Shown one piece after another: positions 1 to 9,811 of a stretch of 64,000 nt of DNA. Both the position numbers and the translations under genes were made by a program. Origin of the DNA: Taenia hydatigena (Eukaryota; Platyhelminthes; Cestoda; Cyclophyllidea; Taeniidae). The DNA is taken from the NCBI GenBank assembly GCA_036345935.2, contig JADWOT020001577.1, positions 1,054,001 through 1,118,000 on the forward strand, given 5' to 3'. Numbering within the stretch: position 1 is the stretch's first letter; every line of letters begins with the position of its first letter. The notes under the pieces are model-generated. The model searched no databases and had not been told where the DNA came from. It saw nothing but the letters and a program-made list of their open reading frames with translations.

Positions 1-114
1 CACATCATTGAATAGCGTCAGCCATTTCATCCCACTGCACGCCTCACTCATATTTAAGTTATTGTTATCCATTATTCAAAAGTATAAACACAGGCTCTGC
101 GAGACTTGCACACG

Positions 115-120
115 TTTATT
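115..120 (-). promoter_or_regulatory. Poly(A) signal of copy A
   Basis: TTTATT on the plus strand reads AATAAA on the minus strand, about 120 nt after the copy A stop codon. It is the mirror position of the AATAAA at 9806-9811 behind copy B. Conservation in both arms and in the 20-kb and 47-kb copies supports it as the family's 3' end signal. Confidence 0.6.
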
Positions 121-239
121 CACTGAGAAGCGCCATAAAGCAAGCACGTTTGAATAAGTAACTTGAATTGATATGTCGCTAAAATTTGGAGCTCATCAGT
201 GCGTTGATTTTGAGAGGAAGAAACGCTCAGTGTTTTCTC

Positions 240-1495
240 TCAAGTAGCTGAGTTGATTGTGCTGAAGTCGTATGCCGTGTTGCCGGCAGTGGTGGTGGGG
301 ACATCAATTGGAACGGTCTCTGTAGCATGAGTGGATGACGGACACTTCGCAAGGTGTCGGGTGAGCAAACTACGACGGCTAAATGATGCAGTACAGCGGG
401 GACAGAGCCAGCGCTTCACATCCATGTGTGTCTGCAAGTGCGCCCGCAGATTCGAACGATCTGCAAAGGCGCGTTGGCAGGTGAAACAGACGAAGGGCTT
501 CTCGCCTGTGTGCGTGCGCTCGTAACCCTGAAGAAGCCATTTGCGTGAGCATGCCTTATCACAAAAGCGACATTTCCATGACCGTGAGTGACTCTGTCTA
601 TGCGTATGCAGAGAGGCAGCGCTTTTGTATGCTCTTCCGCACTCTTGGCACTTCCATTTCGGTCGCGCTTCTTCGTCCACTCCCTCGGCATTCACATCAC
701 TGGGATTTGTAGGATAGTCGATATTGTTGTTTTTCCTGTCGTTGTCATTCATCGCATCTTTGTTTTTGTATTGAGAGACCTCGCTATTCGGTAAGCTGGA
801 GGCAGCATCATTGGGTTCAACAACAGTTGTACTTTTGAACATGTCAATTATGCCAAGCAGAATCGCTGAGAGCATGTTGAGAGACAAGGGAAGGCAGTCG
901 CGGGTCTGCAGACCAAGTGTACTAGGCAGTGTTGAAAGGCAGTATTGAGGAAGCTGAGACGGCATCAAAGGGTTAGAATTGGCAGGTAGAGAGTGAATCT
1001 GTGGGAGCGCTTCAATGGGATAGATCAAGGAAAGAGGTGATGGGGATACAGGATGCGAGGCCGGATGTGTAGGGCAATCTTTCGAAAGATTCTCTCCATT
1101 GCACCCGTATTCACGTTGAGATGACTTTGATGCGTTGAAGTAGTGTGCCGATGGAGTGGAAGAAGTGTTGGCAGAATTCAATGTGGTGGCTGTTGAATTT
1201 GATGAGAGTATCGAGGACATGGCATAGGAGTTGGATTGTGTTGATCCACAATTGTGAATTTCTTTTTCTTTGTCTGTAAAGCATGTTGGCTTTAGGGACG
1301 CTTGGGTGGCAGACGACAGCTCCAGAATGCCTGCTATGGAGAAATCTAAGAGAAATGGAACAAATTTTTATGTGGATGTAAGCAAAACCCAACTAATTAT
1401 GATGCGTGGACTTAAGCAAGACTGCATCTGACTGACAAAAAGGCAGAACGAATGCTGACAAAGATGGAGTGAAAAGGCATCTTACCGTATTTCAT
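240..1495 (-). CDS. Snail/Scratch-type four-finger C2H2 transcription factor, copy A
   Basis: Two coding exons are predicted on the minus strand: 1495-1486 (ATGAAATACG) and 1345-240, separated by a 140-nt GT-AG intron (1485-1346). The product has 371 residues. The N terminus reads MKYDFSIAGILEL, which contains an eh1-like motif (FSIAGIL) used by repressors to bind Groucho/TLE; no SNAG motif is seen. A serine/proline-rich middle leads to four fingers at about residues 236-338, with Snail hallmarks such as WLLQG, FADRSNLRAHLQTH and DVK, and a final H-x3-C ligand pair. A nuclear sequence-specific repressor is the family expectation. Oddity: the first zinc-binding His of finger 2 (residue 278) is Tyr, whereas copy B has His. 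The open frame starts only at an internal Met (residue 46) if the intron is ignored; I chose the upstream start because exon 1, the splice sites and the frame are shared by A and B. Copy A may be active or newly decaying. Confidence 0.75.
1346..1485 (-). other. Intron of copy A
   Basis: A 140-nt intron with donor CG/GTAAGATG after the 10-nt coding exon 1 and acceptor TTTCTCTTAG/A. Its length matches the introns of copies B and C. The first 45 nt are identical to copy B; the remaining 95 nt differ at 11 positions. Confidence 0.72.
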
Positions 1496-1725
1496 GGTCG
1501 AGGGGCGTCCGATGAGAGCAGTGGGGCATTGTTTGGCCTTATATATTGCATACTCGAATCTCATTGGTTTGACCCTCTACGACTCATTGGTCAATAGTGA
1601 GTGGTTTGGATTCATAAGCACGAACAATTATTAGAATTGATCCATCTCGTCGGGTGATATAAAAGACAAATCAAATGCTGTAAAAGTTTGATTTTAGTCC
1701 ACTGATCTTTGCTACATGGTTTGGG
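1496..1725 (-). promoter_or_regulatory. Promoter region of copy A, possibly bidirectional
   Basis: On the minus strand a TATATAA box lies at 1545-1539, 44 nt from the start codon, implying a very short 5' UTR. Two CCAAT boxes (ATTGG on the plus strand at 1563-1567 and 1586-1590) lie upstream. On the plus strand TATAAAA occurs at 1658-1664, about 60 nt before an open frame at 1726, so the CCAAT pair sits between two opposed TATA-like elements. The block is nearly identical in the other arm (2 mismatches in 1501-1740). Confidence 0.6.
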
Positions 1726-2052
1726 ATGCAACACGTCTCCGCATCTGCGTATCCACGGTTGACGCCTGCGGCTGTGCGTCAGTGGGAGCGTTCAAGAATC
1801 ATTGCAATGTCTGCAATCCTTTGTCAGCATATGAATGTCTTTGCCCCATACTTTTCATCGCTAATAAAAATTAGTGCATTATTACAGCTGACATCAGCGA
1901 TCGACTTGACAGATGAGCTTGGAGCGAGGCTTTTAATTTTAAAGGACTCTTTTAAAATGCAATTACTTGAACACCCCAATGCAGCAATGTTGAAATGTTT
2001 TCTGCTGTCTGTCGATTTTAACCACCTTAATTCAAGGCAGTGGATGCGGTAG
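1726..2052 (+). other. 108-codon open frame divergent from copy A, coding status doubtful
   Basis: An ATG-initiated frame of 108 codons follows a TATAAAA element by about 60 nt. It is also open in the right arm (7874-8200), with 4 residue changes from 6 nucleotide changes, so there is no sign of protein-level constraint. I recognise no domain. The same DNA near 19.7-19.9 kb has a single-base insertion and stops, and the copy near 59.9 kb lacks the start. It is most likely a non-coding frame kept open by the youth of the duplication; a small lineage-specific protein or an upstream transcript is possible. Confidence 0.22.
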
Positions 2053-2385
2053 TGGAGCTATCTATCATGAGACCTTTAGTCAGTGCAGAGTTTGCTTAGT
2101 TGACACCACTTCACCGTTCTCAGGAGTAACGGCACTTTGTGCGAACAACAAATAGGACTGCCAATCACTATGTAGTGCCTAGAAACTTGGTGGCTCGCAA
2201 CCAATGGAATCATCCCTTATCCAAATAGCTCTATGCTAACGCCTCCAAAAATCTGTTGAACCTTGAAATTTTTTAGCATGAAATAGCGCTCGCCTTCATA
2301 AACTCTTCCATCATAAGGCTGTTTTAGTATTGACAAGATGTCGTGAGCTGATCCACATAAACTGAAAGCAAGGTGTCGACTGACT

Positions 2386-5300
2386 TCTAAGGTGTGGAAT
2401 GGATTGAGCCATTCACTACTTGTGGGTGCATAAGTAAGTGCTCAAACAGTGGTGTAGAGCTTTCGATTGCATGTTTTTTCACCATTGCTTTTGGTTGGGC
2501 TAATCGCCTCCATCCCATTGCTCTTGGCCGCAGTCGACTTCGTGAGCCCTTTTTACCATCCATATGCAACATAGCACACTGAATACGTGAGAGAGTGATT
2601 CCTTCCCATTGAGCATGTACAGGTGATGGAATCACAAATGGAGCGATTTATCTCATATCGACAAGTCACAATGATGGCTTGCAGCCTCAGCGCCTGTGAA
2701 GTAATGCGCTAACTGGGCTTGAGTAAAGATATGTAGCAATGCGTTTGTGTGAGTAAAGAGCAACCATTCTTTATACCGTTCTCAAGAATACAAATAATTT
2801 AATTGAATAAAAAGCTATAAGAATGGATGTGCAGCATCCATTTTATGAGTTGGCTTTACGTTGCCGTTTTACTGGCACTTCTTTGATGACAAGTTCTTTC
2901 CCACTACATCACTTTTTATAATTCGGTCGACAATCTGTAGTCCACTGCTTGTGCCCCATTCTAGTCTGCCTGCGGAAAGGTCTGGTAGTGATGATTCACT
3001 CATCAACTTTAGGCTATTCCCAGAACATACACATTTCAAATGGGCTAACGATTCTAACAATGGTCCTGCATTTTTACTGTTTTATTCAGTCTGTAACCCA
3101 TTTTTGATCTCTTGGAATTTCGTCTAGTCGAAAATCCTAGATATTTACAATTTTGCTACCTTCTCTGCAGAACAGGTGTCGCTAATTTAGTCAAAAGTTT
3201 TGGCAGTTCTCAAAATGGCAAGTTGGACTTACCTGTTTGAGTGCATAAATGCACAGACATTCAAGCCAGTTGTCGGAGGCTCTCCTAATTTGATACTCAT
3301 CGCATAGTGTCATCTACACTCTGCTGATGTAGCATGACCGTGTATGCTTTACAAACCAATTTTCATTTGATTCTAAAGCACTAGAGAAGTCTCTGCCTGT
3401 GATGTGTACGTGCTTTTGAGGATGTACGGGATTGACCAACAAAACTAATCTTTGAGGAGCAAATGGAATGATATGTTTAATTTTGTTGGTTAATTGCTCA
3501 AAGCTCACTTGTTATGTGCTTTGTCGGAAAACTCTTCTATCTCGGAGGCAAGAACTTTGATTCGAGATTCAGGAGTGATGCACAAGATGGCGGAAAAATC
3601 CAAGCGAAGTAGTAGACAGAGATTCATGCTGAGCACTGATGCACTGCCCTTAGTTGGTCTCTAATGGGTGATTCTCTCCCAATTTTTAAATAGACGAACA
3701 TTACTTTGGCTGTCCTTTGACGGATTCTGAATAATCCTCTGGCACTATTTACGGCTACACCGCTTGATACTTTGTGAATGGTTTGCAATAGCTGGTGCAA
3801 TTATAATGAGTAGAAGAGGGATTATCTGTGAACAGAGGAGCCTTCTCTGAGGAATGGCGTTTCACGGTAAAGTGAATGCCTATCCTTAGAATTCAGGCAA
3901 ACTTTTAAATCGCTGACCTACTCAAAAGAATTCTGCGTTCGCAGGGCGCGTCGCTTGATGTAGCTTCTCCTCCGAACCCATGTGACTTGGTTGAAGCTAA
4001 TGGGTGCAGTAATAAAACGACACAAAGCGATTCGGGTCATAAGGGTTTTGTCCCACTTATTCTCTTTTTAAATGTCATGCCAAAGCCAACAGCGTATCAC
4101 GCATGGCGTTGATCCAATGGGCTAACAGGAGCAAGACTATTTCTGTTCATCCACTGAGCTAAATTCCATGGGCATTGCTGCGGTTTAGACAAGGAGGACT
4201 TGTAAGAGAAGCGACGATAATTTGTCTCACTTTATTTACAGTAAAACACTATTTTCCTAAGCATTTGCACAGTTTCATGTCTTCTGCTTTGTCACTTGCG
4301 CCATACATTTTACTATGCACACCACTAATTGCCAAATGTGATCATAATGTACACATCCGGTGTTGACAACAGGAATTCCATCGCGTGTGCTTCTGCAGGC
4401 TACACATTGTTGATTTACCATCCGTGCATTCACTCACATGCAACTTTCGAGCACTCAGTAGATACGGCTACTAAACGCGTTCTGCAACATTCAAGTTTAC
4501 CTTATGTTGTGCAACTTTATCACAGCGCAAGTAGACAATTTGCACAATAGAACATTTTGTGAAGAGAGAGTCAGTGTTTGAGGTGAAGAGGTACATTGAC
4601 GTGGACATGCGTGAGGGTCTCGTGGTATGAGACTGCCTTAGAAAGTCGAGAATTTGGATGATGATGATGATTACAAAACTGTCGATTTTAACGCTAAAAT
4701 CTAAAGAGGGTACAAAAAGAGAACAGGAACAGGTGACTACAAACAATGAACCCACCAAATAGTTTCTACTCAGAAGGCGGAATGAGGAGCGATGTCTGAG
4801 AAGGAATTGAATGTGAAACCGGGACTGGTAATTTAAACAAGAAAACCGATTTTTTGCATCTTGTGGACGACTGGAGCTCTGAGCTATGTCAAAAGCTCTT
4901 GCTCAGCAAATTTGTGCTTTGGCAAAGCATACTCTACATAAACACTACAGCTTATTCGTCTTCCAAAAATAATGGAACTAATTTATGTCCTCCCAATGTC
5001 GCATCTCAACAGGTTCAGTTGGTGCGAGATGCGTGTACGAAGGAATGCGAATGAATGAGAGTTCCAAACAATGCGTGTCTTGACCGTTGACTAATGGTGA
5101 CATGACTTAGGATATGCTCTTCTAAAAGACGTGATAAATTCAATTCGCTTTTGATCATGCTCCTGATCTCTCGCAAAATCAGGTGGCACGCAGATCAGTG
5201 GATTCTTCTCCATATAAGGGTATGGTCGAATGTATTTTTCGATGCATTATAGAAGAATACTGCAACCAGTGAAAGGAACTGTCACTTTTGAAGTTTCATG

Positions 5301-7540
5301 GGTGGTTAAATTAGGATAAATGGTAAATGGGATGGCTTGGTTAACAAATTTATTTTATCCCACGTTATTTTTAGGTTTTTGATAGGATTTGAAAGTCACA
5401 GAGTGCTAACTCTTTCCTTTGTGCGTTAGTGACTGGATAAGCAGTCATGAACAAGTTCATTGACTCATGTGCTAGTATATTACTGCACTGTTGTTAACAT
5501 TGCTTTTTCAATTAATTGCCCAGTCTGCTTTTAGTTATTGTGCTCCAAGTGTACTCCGAATTCAAAAGAATCCGACACATTAGGACACTGCCTCTTACTG
5601 ATCGTGATGAATGGGCCGGGAGAAGCATTCAAATAGTGCGAAGGCCCTTATCATGCGCTCCACGCAATGCTATTTTATCCAATGCGATGGTATGTAGATG
5701 GGCATCGCTTGAATTCACTAAATGAACGAATCAAGATCCTTGGTGTGACGATGCCTACCAAAACCCGCTGGGTTTACTCATGTCCTCCTTTGGCTGATTT
5801 TACTTGCCCATAATGAATGTCGGGCAAACGGAAAGTGGGTTCATAATCCAAAGGGAGTGGTAATGGAGAGAGACAATGGCCTGTTCGCTTCCAAGTAGCA
5901 TCCACACGCGTGCGTTTAGAAGACGAAAATAAAATATTATGCTAAATGTCGATAGTCATTTAGGCCAAAGCATTTAAGCCAAAAAAGTAATCAGAGTTAC
6001 AATCGCGTGAAATACGTACCGTTCTCTGTTCTCGCCCTGTCCAACCACTATCACACATGACGATGTGTGCAGTGATAAATAACTCAGCGAATCAATGCTC
6101 AGTTAGTGCGAGATTTAAACTATACAAACGGTTGAAGGACGACCAAATACCAGACAATAATAATCTTTCTTCAGAGTTACAAGCTCTTTCCAAAAACGAA
6201 CGTCCAGCGTGTGGAACATCTGGTCTGGAATATTCAGCACTGCAGAACCCGTAATGAGTCAATATATGAGACGAGCCTGTGCTGTAGTATACACGAGTAA
6301 GTTATTTTACAACTTTAGAAGCATCAAACCGTGAGCAAACTCTAAGCGTAGAAATAGCTCCCACTACTTTGTTCATCGCAGATAAAGCAAAGATTGTGCT
6401 GAGTTTAGAATGCGCCTCAATGAAATATGAGATTACTTGAGTCGCATTGACGCATTTAATGGGACACACTTGCGGGAGTTAGCTCCGGCATCGCATCAAG
6501 CCTTTAAACGCCAAAAGCTGGACGTCTTGCAAACCGTACACCTTTTCAGTTTGCTTTTCCTTAAAACTCCTCACTACACAATGTTTTATGCCCTGACGTA
6601 GGCTCTCGAGGGGCTTTGTCTTAACTGAATTCGGGTTGATGACTGATTCTCGTTGAATGAGGGTCCCAGTCGTGTCTCACAACTAATTTGTGGCCATTTA
6701 ATGTGTCGCTGTTATAATTTGATTGAATTGTTTGCAACTCTTTATCTGGGCACTGATTCTGTGCTCCTATCTAGTTGTATTCTCCCCCATTTTGAATCTA
6801 CTCATGTCTCAACTAAACTCGCACACACACATACACACATACACCTGACCATCCGATTCGGCTTCATTCTACGACAAGCAAGAATAGTAGTCAGCGCCTT
6901 CTTAACTCCCATGGGCCAATTTCTAGCATTACCTACACTGCAATCCGTAGCAAAAGCTGTGGAGCTCTAATAACTTGACATGCAACCCTTTGCAGTACAA
7001 AATAGAGCCTTCTCAAGGCATAAAGCCTAAAGTAGGCTAACTAAGCATTTTGGTTCATTGGTTAGAGACACGTTTAAGGCTATAACGAGGGGAATGCACA
7101 AAATGGCAATGAAGAAATAAGCTATATGATAGAATCAATTGTTAAGCTGACCTTAATGAAAGAGCAACGTAATGGAATCGGGTGACTTGAAATTGGGCCG
7201 TATGTTTCACACTACAGATGCCAGCTACGATCGTTTAAATATTAAACAACGTCCTGATCCGCGCAGGCAAGAAGTGGCGAATCGGAGGTTCTAATACAAG
7301 GCGGGGGGCAACAAAATTTTATTGCTCTTATATAAACGTGTAGAACTCAGCAGCTACTTTAGTGCTAGACGGAGAGTGAAACTCGAGAATCGTTCAAAGT
7401 AAAAGGGATTGAGTGAAAGTTGGCGCAAAAAGTACTCATACAATTATCCACCCGATTAGACAACAACAACACATACATCTGCACCACATCTGTTCGTTTA
7501 CCTTAAGTTTTGATCACCTACTTTTCGTGATTCTCACGCG
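2386..7540. other. Palindrome spacer, no recognisable gene
   Basis: The open frames here are all under about 110 codons, overlap on both strands and match no family I know. I found no copy of this stretch elsewhere in the window. A short GAT run lies near 4656-4672 and a CA-rich microsatellite at 6821-6845. I see nothing else. Confidence 0.6.
6821..6845. repeat. CA-rich microsatellite
   Basis: A short run of CA repeats interrupted by CATA units, about 25 nt long, inside the palindrome spacer. Confidence 0.8.
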
Positions 7541-7873
7541 AGTCAGGCACCAGCCTGTTTTGAGTTTTTGTGGATCAGCTCACGACATCTTGTCAATACT
7601 AAAACAGCCTTATGATGGAAGAGTTTATGAAGGCGAGCGCTATTTTATGTTAAAAAATTTCAAGGTTCAACAGATTTTTGGAGGCGTTAGCATAGAGCTA
7701 TTTGGATAAGGGATGATTCCATTGGTTGCGAGCCACCAAGTTTCTAGGCACTACATAGTGATTGGCAGTTCTATTTGTTGTTCGCACAAAGTGCCGTTAC
7801 TCCTGAGAACGGTGAAGTGGAGTCAACTAAGCAAACTCTGCACTGACTAAAGGTCTCATGATAGATAGCTCCA

Positions 7874-8200
7874 CTACCGCATCCACTGCCTTGAATTAAG
7901 GTGGTTAAAATCGACAGACAGCAGAAAACATTTCAACATTGCTGCATTGGGGTGTTCAAGTAATTGCATTTTAAAAGAGTCCTTTAAAATTAAAAGCCTC
8001 GCTCCAAGCTCATCTGTCAAGTCGATCGCTGATGTCGGCTGTAATAATGAACTAATTTTTATTAGCGATGAGAAGTATGGGGCAAAGACATTCATGTGCT
8101 GACAAAGGATTGCAGGCATTGCAATGATTCTTGAAAGCTCCCACTGACGCACAGCCGCAGGCGTCAACCGTGGATACGCAGATGCGGAGACGTGTTGCAT
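7874..8200 (-). other. 108-codon open frame divergent from copy B, coding status doubtful
   Basis: Mirror image of the frame at 1726-2052, again preceded by a TATAAAA element (minus strand, about 8268-8262). The four residue differences from its partner are two non-conservative swaps (Arg/Leu and Leu/Pro) plus Ser/Pro and Ala/Ser. No domain is recognised, and older copies of this DNA are frame-broken. It is listed only because it is intact in both arms. Confidence 0.2.
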
Positions 8201-8430
8201 CCCAAACCATGTAGCAAAGATCAGTGGACTAAAATCAAACTTTTACAGCATTTGATTTGTCTTTTATATCACCCGACGAGATGGATCAATTCTAATAATT
8301 GTTCGTGCTTATGAATCCAAATCACTCACTATTGACCAATGAGTCGTAGGGGGTCAAACCAATGAGATTCGAGTATGCAATATATAAGGCCAAACAATGC
8401 CCCACTGCTCTCATCGGACGCCCCTCGACC
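8201..8430 (+). promoter_or_regulatory. Promoter region of copy B
   Basis: CCAAT boxes lie at 8336-8340 and 8359-8363 and TATATAA at 8381-8387, 44 nt before the ATG at 8431. The ATG has an A at -3. The block is nearly identical to that of copy A. In copy C the CCAAT boxes persist (20028-20032, 20051-20055) but the TATA box is lost, and near 38.4 kb the second CCAAT and the TATA are both altered. Only A and B therefore keep the complete set. Confidence 0.65.
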
Positions 8431-9686
8431 ATGAAATACGGTAAGATGCCTTTTCACTCCATCTTTGTCAGCATTCGTTCTGCCTTTTTATCAGTCAGAT
8501 GCAGTCTTGCTCAAGCCCACGCATCATAAGTAGTTGAATTTTGCTTACATCCACATCAAATTTTATCCCGTTTCTCTTAGACTTTTCCATAGCAAGCATT
8601 CTGGAGCTGCCGTCTGCCACCCAAAGGTCTCCAAAGCCAGTATGCTTTAGCGACAAGGACAAAGAAATTCATAATTGTGGATCGACACACTCCAACCTCT
8701 TTGCCATGTCCTCGATACTCTCATCAAATTCAACAGCCGCCACATTAAATTCCGCTAACACTTCTTCCACTCCATCGGCACACTACTTCAACGCATCAAA
8801 GTCATCTCAACGTGAATACGGGTGCAATGGAGAGAATCTTTCGAAAGATTGCCCCACACATCCGGCCTCGCAACCCGTATCCCCATCACCCCTTTCCTTG
8901 ATCAATCCCATTGAAGCGCTCCCACAGATTCACTCTCTACCTACCAATTCTAACCCTTTGATGCCGTCTCAGCTTCCTCAATACTGCCTTTCAACACTGC
9001 CTAGTAAACTTGGTCTGCAGAACTTCGACTGCCTTCCCTTGTCTCTCGACATGCTGTCAGCGATTCTGCTTAGCATAATTGACAAGTTCAAAAGAACAAC
9101 TGTTGTCGAACCCAATGATGCTGCCTCCAGCTTACCAAATATCGAGGTCTTTCAACACAAAAACAAAGATGCGATGAATGACGACGACAGGAAAAACAAC
9201 AATATCGACTATCCTACAAATTCCAGTGATGTGAATGCCGAAGAAGTGCACGAAGAAGCGCGACCGAAATGGAAGTGCCAAGAGTGCGGAAGAGCATACA
9301 AAAGCGCTGCCTCTCTGCATACGCATAGACAGAGTCACTCACGGTCATGGAAATGTCGCTTCTGTGATAAGGCATGCTCACGCAAATGGCTCCTTCAGGG
9401 TCACGAGCGCACGCACACAGGCGAGAAGCCCTTCGTCTGTTTCACCTGCCATCGCGCCTTTGCGGATCGTTCGAATCTGCGGGCGCACTTGCAGACACAC
9501 ACGGATGTGAAGCGCTGGCGCTGCCCCTGCTGTGCTGCATCATTTAGCCGTCGTAATTTGCTCACCCGACACCTTGCGAAGTGTCCGTCATCCACTCATG
9601 CTACAGAGACCGTTCCAATTGATGTCCCCACCACCACTGCCGGCAACACGGCATACGACTTCAGCACAATCAACTCAGCTACTTGA
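8431..9686 (+). CDS. Snail/Scratch-type four-finger C2H2 transcription factor, copy B
   Basis: The coding exons are 8431-8440 and 8581-9686, giving 371 residues; the 140-nt intron (8441-8580) has GTAAGATG and CTCTTAG borders. Splicing joins MKY to DFSIASILEL, an eh1-like motif (FSIASIL, residues 5-11) expected to bind Groucho/TLE corepressors. A Ser/Pro/Asn-rich linker follows. The four fingers have ligands at C236/C239/H252/H256, C262/C265/H278/H282, C290/C293/H306/H310 and C318/C321/H334/C338; all are present. Finger 2 has Cys where the usual core Phe stands (KACSR). Linkers and helices ([27 protein letters not shown]) are those of the Snail superfamily, whose members bind E-box DNA and repress transcription in the nucleus. 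The last residues (TAYDFSTINSAT) are shared with copy A. Reading from a non-ATG start at 8541 would give a longer frame, but the spliced start is supported by both arms and by copy C. This is the best candidate for a working gene in the window. Confidence 0.85.
8441..8580 (+). other. Intron of copy B
   Basis: A 140-nt intron with donor ATACG/GTAAGATG and acceptor TTTCTCTTAG/AC. The phase-1 split codon (G/AC, Asp) restores the frame of exon 2. Copies A and C have introns of exactly the same length at the same place. Confidence 0.78.
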
Positions 9687-9805
9687 GAGAAAACGCTGAG
9701 CCTTTCTTTCTCTCAAAATCAACGCGCTGATGAGCTCCAAATTTTAGTGACATATCAATTCAAGTTGCTTATTCAAACGCGCTTATTTTATGGCGATTCT
9801 CAGTG

Positions 9806-9811
9806 AATAAA
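9806..9811 (+). promoter_or_regulatory. Poly(A) signal of copy B
   Basis: AATAAA lies 120 nt after the stop codon. It is conserved at the mirror position of copy A (115-120), near 21429-21434 behind copy C and at 47758-47763 behind the 47-kb relic. Confidence 0.65.

Larger units (their letters stand above)
1..2385. repeat. Left arm of a large inverted repeat (palindrome)
   Basis: This arm is the reverse complement of 7541-9925, and matching positions sum to 9926 at both ends, so net length is unchanged across the arm. It contains copy A, its promoter and about 0.65 kb of upstream DNA. From 1501 to 2340 I count 12 mismatches in 840 nt; in the gene body the arms differ by 5% or more. Similarity fades near 2360-2385. 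The outer end is cut by the window edge, so the true arm is probably longer. Confidence 0.93.

Noticed and set aside
331..794. Plus-strand frames opposite copy A and the matching minus-strand frames opposite copy B
   Set aside because: They are shadows of the zinc-finger coding sequence, with no start context and no independent conservation.
2386..7540. The palindrome spacer as a possible mobile element or second gene
   Set aside because: No terminal repeats, no transposase or reverse-transcriptase motif, and only short frames.
8541..8580. Longer copy B protein starting at a TTG at 8541
   Set aside because: Non-ATG start, and the sequence before 8581 is the intron. Exon 1 and the splice sites are shared with A and C.
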